DNA of 7,132 nucleotides. Source: Bacteriovoracaceae bacterium (GTDB lineage Bacteria > Bdellovibrionota > Bacteriovoracia > Bacteriovoracales > Bacteriovoracaceae). The stretch lies in the NCBI GenBank assembly GCA_018060635.1, contig JAGOVR010000078.1, forward strand, positions 1 through 7,132, given 5' to 3'. The position numbers were made by a program, and so were the translations under genes. Positions 1-5,646 of the stretch are shown in pieces. How positions within the stretch are numbered: the first letter of the stretch is position 1; the number at the start of each line of letters is the position of its first letter. Below the pieces are notes generated by a model. That model made no database searches and was not told the DNA's origin. It worked only from the letters and a program-made list of their open reading frames with translations.

Positions 1-873
1 ATCTTCAATAGAGTACAGAGGATATTTTTCTACAAAGGTCGCAAAATAATGAATCATTTCAAGCGAGGAAAAAGTTTTCCCCTGCATTTGATAATTTCCG
101 TCTTTATAAAATTCACTAGCGGCCACATCTAAACAAAGTGAAATATCTTGAGCTGGTTTATAACCCGCTTTTTCAATAGATTTTAAAATAAGCTCCATCC
201 CTTCTTCGTGAGAAGAAAGGTTCGGTGCAAAGCCGCCTTCATCTCCTACATTGGTGGAGTATTTTTTGGCGCTCAGTTCTTTTTTAAGATAATGAAAAAC
301 CTCAACCCCTGCACGCAAGTTTTCGGAAAAACTCTTCCCCATATGAGGAATAATCATAAACTCTTGAATATCTAAATTATTAGATGCGTGCGCACCGCCA
401 TTGATAATATTCATCATAGGAGCAGGTAAAGTAAAACGATTCTCTTTATTAGGGCATTTTAAATCTTCATAAAGGTAAGCATACAAAGGTTTCTTTTTTT
501 CTTGAGCCCCAAGTCTTGCAAGTGCCAAGCTTATTCCTAAAAGAGCGTTAGCTCCCCACTTACTTTTAAATTCCGTGCCCTCAAGCTCCAACATTTTATG
601 ATCTACTTCTGCCTGTGCAAAAATATCCATTCCTTGTAACGCAGAATTAAGTTCATTATTCACAAACCCCACAGCTTTATGCACAGATTTTCCTAAATAA
701 TTATTTTTATCTCCATCCCGAAGCTCCAGCGCCTCCCTACTTCCTGTGGAAGCACCTGAGGGCACGGCGGCTGTCGCCACACTATTATTAGAACTTATAA
801 TATCTACTTCTACGGTAGGATTTCCTCTAGAATCGAGAATTTGTCGAGCGTGAATTTTTTTTATTTCGATCAT
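1..873 (-). CDS. eno: Enolase (phosphopyruvate hydratase), C-terminus cut off by the window edge
   Basis: Enolase interconverts 2-phosphoglycerate and phosphoenolpyruvate in cytoplasmic glycolysis and gluconeogenesis. The visible 291 codons are about two thirds of the usual ~430 residues. They carry the N-terminal ARQILDSRGNPTVEV block, the mobile loop SGASTG (39-44), NGGAHA with the loop histidine H162, QEFM with E171, VGDEGGFAPN with the proton-donor glutamate E212, the metal ligand D249 in LDVAASE, and the second metal ligand E290 in SIED at the very end. The third metal ligand, the catalytic lysines and the family signature lie beyond the window. The ATG at 873-871 is chosen because it gives the standard N-terminus and has GGGAG 8 nt upstream. 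The gene follows cpaF after 46 nt on the same strand, so it may be co-transcribed with it; no strong promoter of its own is visible. There is no sign of damage. Confidence 0.97.
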   Translation of the reverse strand, partial: MIEIKKIHARQILDSRGNPTVEVDIISSNNSVATAAVPSGASTGSREALELRDGDKNNYLGKSVHKAVGFVNNELNSALQGMDIFAQAEVDHKMLELEGTEFKSKWGANALLGISLALARLGAQEKKKPLYAYLYEDLKCPNKENRFTLPAPMMNIINGGAHASNNLDIQEFMIIPHMGKSFSENLRAGVEVFHYLKKELSAKKYSTNVGDEGGFAPNLSSHEEGMELILKSIEKAGYKPAQDISLCLDVAASEFYKDGNYQMQGKTFSSLEMIHYFATFVEKYPLYSIED

Positions 874-882
874 ATTTATTTC

Positions 883-901
883 TCCCTTTATGTAAAAGGG
901 A
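883..901 (-). promoter_or_regulatory. Hairpin enclosing the eno Shine-Dalgarno
   Basis: On the minus strand this reads TCCCTTT-TACAT-AAAGGGA, a perfect 7-bp inverted repeat with a 5-nt loop. The second arm contains GGGA of the GGGAG Shine-Dalgarno of eno (882-886 in plus coordinates). Folding would therefore hide most of the ribosome-binding site. The stem is followed by GAAATAAAT and not by a U-run, so it does not look like an intrinsic terminator of cpaF. The repeat is seen directly; a role in translation control is inference. Confidence 0.4.
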
Positions 902-919
902 ATACCATTTTAGTTACGT

Positions 920-2053
920 TTATGCCGCTTTTTTCTTAACGTCTTGTACCCAATCAGGAGTTAAAAACTTAGATTTAGGAAAAGGAAGTTTATTCACAGC
1001 AATATCATCAAAGAAAGAAGGGATATAATTGCAAGGAACTAATTCACCAATAAGTCTGCCTGTGACATCATCCTTGCCTTTTTGTACCCATCTAAAAATA
1101 TCTTTAGTTACATAACGACCATGCTCATCTAAACCTAAAATTTCACTAATGTGAGAAATTCTGCGTCCCCCGTCTTGATAGCGATTACATTGCACCACCA
1201 TATTCACAGCACTGGCCACCATTTTACGAATAATATCAGGAGGAATTTGTGTATCGGCCATCAGAGCCAAAGTCTCCAAACGCACACAGGCTTCTGCAGG
1301 ACCATTGGCATGCACTGTCCCCATACTACCATCATGACCTGTATTCATCACTTGTAATAAATCTAGAGCTTCGGGGCCCCGCACTTCTCCCACAATAATG
1401 CGATCAGGACGCAAACGCATAGACGACACCACCAGATCCCTGATACTCACACCTTTAATCCCTCTATTTTCATCATCTAAACGGGTTTCAAAATTTACCA
1501 CGTGATCAGTGTTTACTTGCAGTTCGGCCGCATCTTCAATAATAATAAGACGCTGACTTCTAGGAATACGTGCTCCTAAAACATTCAGCATAGTAGTTTT
1601 TCCTGAACCTGTTCCACCCGAGACAATGATATTTTTTCCAAGGTAAACACAAATATCTAAAAATCTAGCGGCATCTTTAGAGAGTGCTCCCACTTCAATC
1701 AAACTTCTTAAATTCATTTTTTCTTTGGAAAATTTTCTGATGGCAACGGTTGTTCCGCATTTTGCCATGGGAGGTAATACCACATGAATACGTGAACCGT
1801 TAGGAAGTCTGGCATCAAGTCTTGGGTTTTCAGCATCAATAACTCTTCCTACCGACTGGGCCACTGCTCGCATAGCAGACATCAAAGATTCTTCATCCGC
1901 AAATTGATTGGGAACGGCAGTAATCAGTCCGCCTTTCTCCACAAAAATTTGCTTAGGTCCATTGATCATAATTTCCGTCACCTTCTCGTCTTCTAAAAGA
2001 TCACGAATGGGTGAGAGAAAATTACTAATGGCATCTTGAAAAACACTAGACAC
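920..2053 (-). CDS. cpaF: CpaF/TadA-type secretion ATPase (VirB11-like family)
   Basis: This is a cytoplasmic hexameric ATPase of the type II/IV secretion superfamily, CpaF branch, which normally powers assembly of Tad/Flp pili. The 377 residues show an N-terminal domain (about 1-125, with INGP at 30-33), the Walker A motif GGTGSGKTT at 146-154, an acidic IIIEDAAELQ segment (170-179), the Walker B region RPDRIIVGEVRG (215-226) and the His box GHDGSMGTVHANG (239-251). All nucleotide-binding elements look intact. The start is a GTG at 2053-2051 with GAGG 6 nt upstream. The protein is short for the family, since many CpaF proteins have a longer N-terminal extension. It stands alone: no prepilin, prepilin peptidase, TadB/TadC, secretin or CpaE-like gene lies beside it, and its neighbours are nadB and eno. 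It could serve a Tad system encoded elsewhere or have another motor role. The family call is firm; the process it drives is unknown from this window. Confidence 0.93.
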   Translation of the reverse strand: MSSVFQDAISNFLSPIRDLLEDEKVTEIMINGPKQIFVEKGGLITAVPNQFADEESLMSAMRAVAQSVGRVIDAENPRLDARLPNGSRIHVVLPPMAKCGTTVAIRKFSKEKMNLRSLIEVGALSKDAARFLDICVYLGKNIIVSGGTGSGKTTMLNVLGARIPRSQRLIIIEDAAELQVNTDHVVNFETRLDDENRGIKGVSIRDLVVSSMRLRPDRIIVGEVRGPEALDLLQVMNTGHDGSMGTVHANGPAEACVRLETLALMADTQIPPDIIRKMVASAVNMVVQCNRYQDGGRRISHISEILGLDEHGRYVTKDIFRWVQKGKDDVTGRLIGELVPCNYIPSFFDDIAVNKLPFPKSKFLTPDWVQDVKKKAA

Positions 2054-2078
2054 TTAAAACCTCGATTTTCTATTCCTG

Positions 2079-2084
2079 ATTATA
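2079..2084 (-). promoter_or_regulatory. Isolated consensus -10 hexamer upstream of cpaF
   Basis: A perfect TATAAT on the minus strand lies 25 nt before the GTG start of cpaF. A start site about 7 nt downstream would leave a leader of roughly 19 nt. No good -35 box sits 16-18 nt upstream; TTGCCG is 22 nt away, which is too far. It would have to act as an activator-dependent promoter or be a chance match. Confidence 0.22.
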
Positions 2085-2127
2085 CCCTGAGTACGTGTCT
2101 TTTTATCGGCAATTTTTGCTAGGTTCT

Positions 2128-2156
2128 TTAATATTGAAATGATATTTTTCTGTCAA
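2128..2156 (-). promoter_or_regulatory. Candidate sigma-70-type promoter for cpaF
   Basis: On the minus strand there is a perfect -35 TTGACA (2156-2151), a 17-nt spacer and a -10-like TATTAA (2133-2128, 4 of 6 matches). Transcription would start near 2121, about 67 nt before the cpaF start codon. The -35 box forms one arm of the palindrome at 2151-2167, so a bound repressor could block it. This is the best promoter in the 172-nt spacer after nadB. It is predicted by pattern only. Confidence 0.45.
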
Positions 2157-2167
2157 AAACTTTGACA
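2151..2167. repeat. Perfect palindrome over the cpaF -35 region, possible operator
   Basis: The sequence TGTCAAA-AAC-TTTGACA (plus strand) has two perfect 7-nt arms and a 3-nt centre. It coincides with the TTGACA -35 box of the candidate cpaF promoter. It is not followed by a T-run on the minus strand, so it is a poor terminator of nadB. Its length and symmetry fit a binding site for a dimeric regulator. The half-site TGTCA resembles those of some CRP/FNR-family proteins, but the 7-nt gap between TGTCA and TGACA differs from the 6-nt gap usual in that family. The binding protein is unknown. Confidence 0.5.
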
Positions 2168-2225
2168 CCTTAATCTAAAAAATGACTGGGAATTAAACAA
2201 TTTATACGGTTTTTTTCTTAAAAAA

Positions 2226-3782
2226 TTAATCTTCCCGAAAATGACAACCACTGCTCTCTTTATTTCTAGAAGCAGCGTAGGTGATAAGTTCTGAACACTG
2301 AATAGCACTACGTAGATGTAAAAGTTCGGGAGTAAGTTTGCAATTAGCATAGAACTCACGCACTTCTGCTTTGAGTTCACTTAAAATTTTGCGAGCGCGC
2401 TCCAAACGTTTAGTACTTCTCATCAGACCCACATAATTCCACATGGTGTTCTTTATCAAAGCAAGATCTTGTAAAATAAGTTTATCATCAGGAAGTTCAC
2501 GTGCCATTTCCCACTCTTTTATTTCAGGAAAAATAAATTCTTTTTGGCTCTTAAAATTTTCTGCAATTTTTTCTACACAAAGTTTTCCCATGACCAAACA
2601 TTCGAGGAGTGATGTGGAAGCTAATCTATTCGACCCGTGAAGTCCTGTACAAGCAGATTCTCCAATCACTTTAAGCCCTGTGATATTGGTTTCTCCTGCT
2701 AAATTGCTATGAATACCTCCACACAAATAATGAGCCGCCGGAGCAACAGGAATTAAATCGCGGGTTATATCAATGCCATGCTTTAAGCATTCAATATAAA
2801 TATTGGGAAAACGTTCCTTGGGGTTTTTCTTCATAGGAGATAAATCTAAATACATACAAGAAGAACCTGTCTCTAACATTTCCAAATTCATGGAACGGGA
2901 AAGAATATCTCGAGGAGCCAGAGAACCCAGTTCATGATATTTATGCATGAAAGTTTTACCATGAGCATCCACCACTTGTGCTCCCTCCCCTCTGACCGCT
3001 TCGGAAATAAGAAAAGATCTGTCACCACTCTTGGCATGAAAAGCCGTAGGATGAAATTGCACATATTCCATATCCATAATACGCGCACCCACTCTTTGTG
3101 CCATCACAATTCCATGACCAAAAGCTTCTTTAGCATTAGTGGTATTGAGATAAAGCTGACCCACACCACCTGTAGCCAAAATTGTTTCTTTCGCCAAGAT
3201 GGCTACCACTTCCTGCGTTTTTGTATCTAAAAAATAGGCCCCCATGCAAGTGAGTGGCTTGTATTTATCAGCGATATTTTTAGAGCTGTGAGAAAGAGTG
3301 ATAAGATCAATGGCCATAAGATGCGGCTTGATTTCTAAGTTGGGTGAAACTTTTATTTTTTCATGAATTTTCTCAATGAGATTTCTGCCTGTAGTATCTT
3401 TACAGTACACAATATTCTCCTGAGAGTGTGCGCCTTCTTTAGTAAAAAGAAGTTCGCCCTTCTGATCACGATCAAAAGGCACGCCTAACTTATCAATCAG
3501 AATTTCTTTTAAAAATTTTGCCCCGAAAGTTACAACTTCTTTAACCACCTGTGCATCTGCTGTATAGTTACTAGCTTTTAAAACATCTTCTATGAGAAGT
3601 TTATGCTCTGGTTCTCTGTCATAAATAATCCCACCTTGGGCATAATAACTATTGGACTCATTTAAATTTTCGGAACCTGTCACTAAAATAGTTTTAAACT
3701 TTTTGTCCATTGCCTCATGGGCAAAAATGGAACCTGCCATCCCTGTGCCAATCACCAAGCAATCTGTTTTTTGTATCCGCAT
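2226..3782 (-). CDS. nadB: L-aspartate oxidase
   Basis: NadB oxidises L-aspartate to iminoaspartate with FAD, passing electrons to O2 or fumarate; it is the first step of de novo NAD synthesis. The 518 residues show the dinucleotide-binding loop GTGMAG (12-17), SNSYYAQGGI (43-52), ATGGVGQLY (203-211), HPTAF with catalytic H244, EAVRGEGA (261-268), LAPRD with R291, AAHYLCGGI with H351 and GSNRLAS with R386. These residues fall almost exactly where the E. coli substrate-binding residues lie (H244, R290, H351, R386), so the enzyme is probably active. A helical C-terminal domain begins near residue 430. The protein is a little shorter than the 540-residue E. coli enzyme, the deficit being at the C-terminus, which stops after HFRED. 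The ATG follows the nadA stop by 6 nt, and AGGA overlapping that TAG serves as Shine-Dalgarno. It is the last gene of the regulator-nadA-nadB operon. Confidence 0.97.
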   Translation of the reverse strand: MRIQKTDCLVIGTGMAGSIFAHEAMDKKFKTILVTGSENLNESNSYYAQGGIIYDREPEHKLLIEDVLKASNYTADAQVVKEVVTFGAKFLKEILIDKLGVPFDRDQKGELLFTKEGAHSQENIVYCKDTTGRNLIEKIHEKIKVSPNLEIKPHLMAIDLITLSHSSKNIADKYKPLTCMGAYFLDTKTQEVVAILAKETILATGGVGQLYLNTTNAKEAFGHGIVMAQRVGARIMDMEYVQFHPTAFHAKSGDRSFLISEAVRGEGAQVVDAHGKTFMHKYHELGSLAPRDILSRSMNLEMLETGSSCMYLDLSPMKKNPKERFPNIYIECLKHGIDITRDLIPVAPAAHYLCGGIHSNLAGETNITGLKVIGESACTGLHGSNRLASTSLLECLVMGKLCVEKIAENFKSQKEFIFPEIKEWEMARELPDDKLILQDLALIKNTMWNYVGLMRSTKRLERARKILSELKAEVREFYANCKLTPELLHLRSAIQCSELITYAASRNKESSGCHFRED

Positions 3783-3788
3783 AGAATC

Positions 3789-4817
3789 CTATTTTGAGTT
3801 TGTCATCTCAAACATTTTCTCAATGGAAGCCAACGCCTTAAGGCTTATCTCTTTTGGAACATCAATAATTTGCTCTGGTCTGGGATTTTCCATTACCTGT
3901 ATAATTTTTTCTAAGTTATTCAGTTTCATATAAGGACATAACTTACAAGAAGAAATAAAAACTTTATCGGGTGCTTCTGATTCAAGAGAACCTACGAGCC
4001 CACATTCCGTCAGCATCATGAAATATTTGGCTGGTGATTTTTTTACGTACTCGATCATTTTTCCCGTACTGCCCACAAAATCACTTTCCGCTGTTACCTC
4101 TGGTAAACATTCAGGGTGACTGACCACTTGTAAATCAGGATAGCGCAGTCTTTCTCTTCTTATCATTTCAGGACTGAACTGATCATGCACTTCACAAGTA
4201 CCTTCCGAACTTACAATTTGTTTTTTTATTCCCTTCTTATTCATTTCTCTTTGAATATTCAGGGCCATAAGTTTATCTGGTACAAAAAGAATTTTTTCTT
4301 GCGGTAATTTTTCAATAATATGATAAACATTACTAGAAGTGACACAAACATCAGACAAGGCTTTGACTTCTGCCGTACTATTAATATAACAAACCACTGC
4401 GGCATCAGGATGCAAGGTCTTTAATTTTTTTAACTCTTCACCTGTGAGTGAATCGGCTAGCGAACAACCTGAATTAATATCAGGCACCACCACTGTACTT
4501 TGTGGAGATAAAATTTTGGCAGTCTCTGCCATGAAGACTACACCTGCAAAAACAATAAGATCTTTTTTTAAATCACGAGCCTTAAGGCTTAAAGCATAGG
4601 AATCACTTTTAAAATCGGCAACGCCGTAGAGAATATCGGCAGTCACGTAGGAGTGAGCTAAAATCACAGCATTTTTTTCTATTTTTAATTGATTAATTTT
4701 TAAAGTGAGAGGTGCTAATTCCAAACATTTTTCGTAACTCCACTTCTGAGTAAAATCACAGTCTACATTCATAAGGTGAGAAAAAAGACGATCAGCTTCT
4801 TGCTGTACTCCTTGCAT
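3789..4817 (-). CDS. nadA: Quinolinate synthase A
   Basis: NadA condenses iminoaspartate, supplied by NadB, with dihydroxyacetone phosphate to make quinolinate. It uses an oxygen-sensitive [4Fe-4S] cluster and acts in the cytoplasm. The 342 residues contain the three conserved ligand cysteines: C118 in NSGCSLAD, C208 in EGTCEVH and C294 in CKLCPYMK. C291, next to the last ligand, gives a CxxC pair as in several NadA proteins. Other family marks are LAHSYV (53-58), FVPDK (178-182), VSHPEC (232-237) and MLTECG (268-273). The length is typical. The ATG directly abuts the stop of the upstream regulator gene (TAAATG, zero spacing), with only a weak GTGAGA Shine-Dalgarno 7 nt upstream, so translational coupling is likely. 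The gene sits with nadB, its metabolic partner; nadC is not nearby. Confidence 0.97.
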   Translation of the reverse strand: MQGVQQEADRLFSHLMNVDCDFTQKWSYEKCLELAPLTLKINQLKIEKNAVILAHSYVTADILYGVADFKSDSYALSLKARDLKKDLIVFAGVVFMAETAKILSPQSTVVVPDINSGCSLADSLTGEELKKLKTLHPDAAVVCYINSTAEVKALSDVCVTSSNVYHIIEKLPQEKILFVPDKLMALNIQREMNKKGIKKQIVSSEGTCEVHDQFSPEMIRRERLRYPDLQVVSHPECLPEVTAESDFVGSTGKMIEYVKKSPAKYFMMLTECGLVGSLESEAPDKVFISSCKLCPYMKLNNLEKIIQVMENPRPEQIIDVPKEISLKALASIEKMFEMTNSK

Positions 4818-5531
4818 TTAGCTTCTCACTTTAGATAAAGCAATCAAGCCTTGTTCATTAGTAATAATTATTTTTTTTCCGTCTTTTTCAATATAGCCCT
4901 CTTCTTCTAATTGAGAAAGAAGTCGCATGAGACTTTCTGTGGCCATTCCTACCATAGAAGCCATTTCATCTCTCTTAAGTTTAATCTCTAAATACCAACC
5001 TCGAGGTTCTCGAACACCATGGGATTCTTTCAAGATAAGTAATAACTCTGCAACTCTCTCTTTAATACTTTTTTGAGATAGCGAAACAATTTTCTCTTCA
5101 GCGATATTAAGCTCTTGGCTTAATTTATTCACTAAATTCATTGCAACTGATGGATTTTTCTGAACAATATTTAAAAAATTTTTTTTATCAAAGAAACAAA
5201 CAACCGAATCTTCCATAGCCACGGCTAAAGCATCATGCCCCTCACTAGACAAAAGGCCCCTATAACCTAAAACATCTCCCGCTTGGGCCATACGCAAAAG
5301 AGATTCTTGTCCGTTAATACCTGTCTTAGAAATTTTAATTTTCCCTTCTTGAACACAATAGAGTCCTTGCGTCAGTGTGCCTTGGTAAAAAAGAGCTTGT
5401 CCTTTTTTTATTTGTTGAATCTGTTTATTTTCACTTAAAGATTTAAGAGACAATAATTCTAAATCACAAAAAATACTTTTACTGGATGATTTACAGTTTT
5501 CGCAAGAAAACTCCTCACGTCTTTTCAGCAT
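4818..5531 (-). CDS. CRP/FNR-family transcriptional regulator with FNR-like cysteines
   Basis: A 237-residue DNA-binding regulator: an N-terminal cyclic-nucleotide-binding-type beta-barrel (about 35-125), a dimerisation helix (about 127-155) and a winged helix-turn-helix (about 187-222). The N-terminus carries C10-x2-C13-x8-C22. A further cysteine, C112 in AMEDSVVCFFD, aligns with C122 of E. coli FNR (ALETSMVCEIP). These are the positions of the four [4Fe-4S] ligands in FNR, although the spacing before the third cysteine is longer than in FNR (x5). The recognition helix reads ATESLMRLL, with E199 and R203 like the Glu and Arg of FNR/CRP but Met202 where FNR has Ser, so its DNA site may differ from TTGAT-N4-ATCAA. 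The start ATG has GGG 8 nt upstream. The gene leads an operon with nadA and nadB. An oxygen or redox sensor is the likely role, but similar cysteine clusters occur in relatives of unproven Fe-S content. Confidence 0.93.
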   Translation of the reverse strand: MLKRREEFSCENCKSSSKSIFCDLELLSLKSLSENKQIQQIKKGQALFYQGTLTQGLYCVQEGKIKISKTGINGQESLLRMAQAGDVLGYRGLLSSEGHDALAVAMEDSVVCFFDKKNFLNIVQKNPSVAMNLVNKLSQELNIAEEKIVSLSQKSIKERVAELLLILKESHGVREPRGWYLEIKLKRDEMASMVGMATESLMRLLSQLEEEGYIEKDGKKIIITNEQGLIALSKVRS

Positions 5532-5539
5532 AAAATAAA

Positions 5540-5559
5540 CCCTTTCTACAAATAGAGGG
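5540..5559 (-). promoter_or_regulatory. Bulged hairpin enclosing the Shine-Dalgarno of the regulator gene
   Basis: On the minus strand CCCT-CTA-TTTG-TAG-AA-AGGG can fold into a 3-bp plus 4-bp stem with a 2-nt bulge. The closing AGGG is the Shine-Dalgarno of the FNR-like gene, 8 nt from its ATG. It resembles the hairpin before eno in placing CCC opposite the ribosome-binding GGG. It is weaker than that one and may be coincidental. Confidence 0.22.
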
Positions 5560-5562
5560 CCT

Positions 5563-5592
5563 ATTCTATACCTTTCTCATTTTGCTTTTCAA
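5563..5592 (-). promoter_or_regulatory. Candidate promoter for the regulator-nadA-nadB operon
   Basis: On the minus strand there is TTGAAA (5592-5587, 4 of 6 to the -35 consensus), an 18-nt spacer and TAGAAT (5568-5563, 5 of 6 to the -10 consensus). An overlapping TATAGA with 16-nt spacing is an alternative -10. Transcription would start about 25 nt before the ATG. The -35 box overlaps the palindrome at 5582-5596. No FNR-consensus box is visible here. Confidence 0.45.
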
Positions 5593-5596
5593 GCAA
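5582..5596. repeat. Palindrome at the -35 of the nad operon promoter, possible operator
   Basis: TTGCTT-TTC-AAGCAA on the plus strand: two perfect 6-nt arms around a 3-nt centre. It overlaps the predicted -35 box and is not followed by a T-run in either direction, so it is not a good terminator. It could bind the regulator encoded just downstream (autoregulation) or another dimeric protein. It does not match the FNR or CRP consensus. The arms are short enough that chance cannot be excluded. Confidence 0.42.
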
Positions 5597-5646
5597 CTAT
5601 AAAAATTGTTTTAATATAAAAAGAAGAGAATTCAATAGCTTATGAG

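Noticed and set aside
2054..2225. Possible intrinsic terminator after nadB
   Set aside because: The only strong inverted repeat (2151-2167) is followed by GAAAAA on the minus strand, not by a U-run, and the A/T-rich runs next to the nadB stop have no GC-rich stem. No terminator can be supported; the spacer is better explained as a promoter region.
2153..2380. Minus-strand 75-codon frame covering the nadB end and the spacer
   Set aside because: It overlaps the conserved C-terminal part of NadB in another frame and has no recognisable domain.
5582..5646. Terminator after the TraR/DksA-type gene
   Set aside because: The 6-nt-arm palindrome at 5582-5596 lacks a U-run downstream in either direction, so I treat it as a possible operator instead.
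5532..5646. Classical FNR box (TTGAT-N4-ATCAA) or CRP box in the nad operon promoter
   Set aside because: Neither consensus is present. The palindrome there has a different core and spacing.
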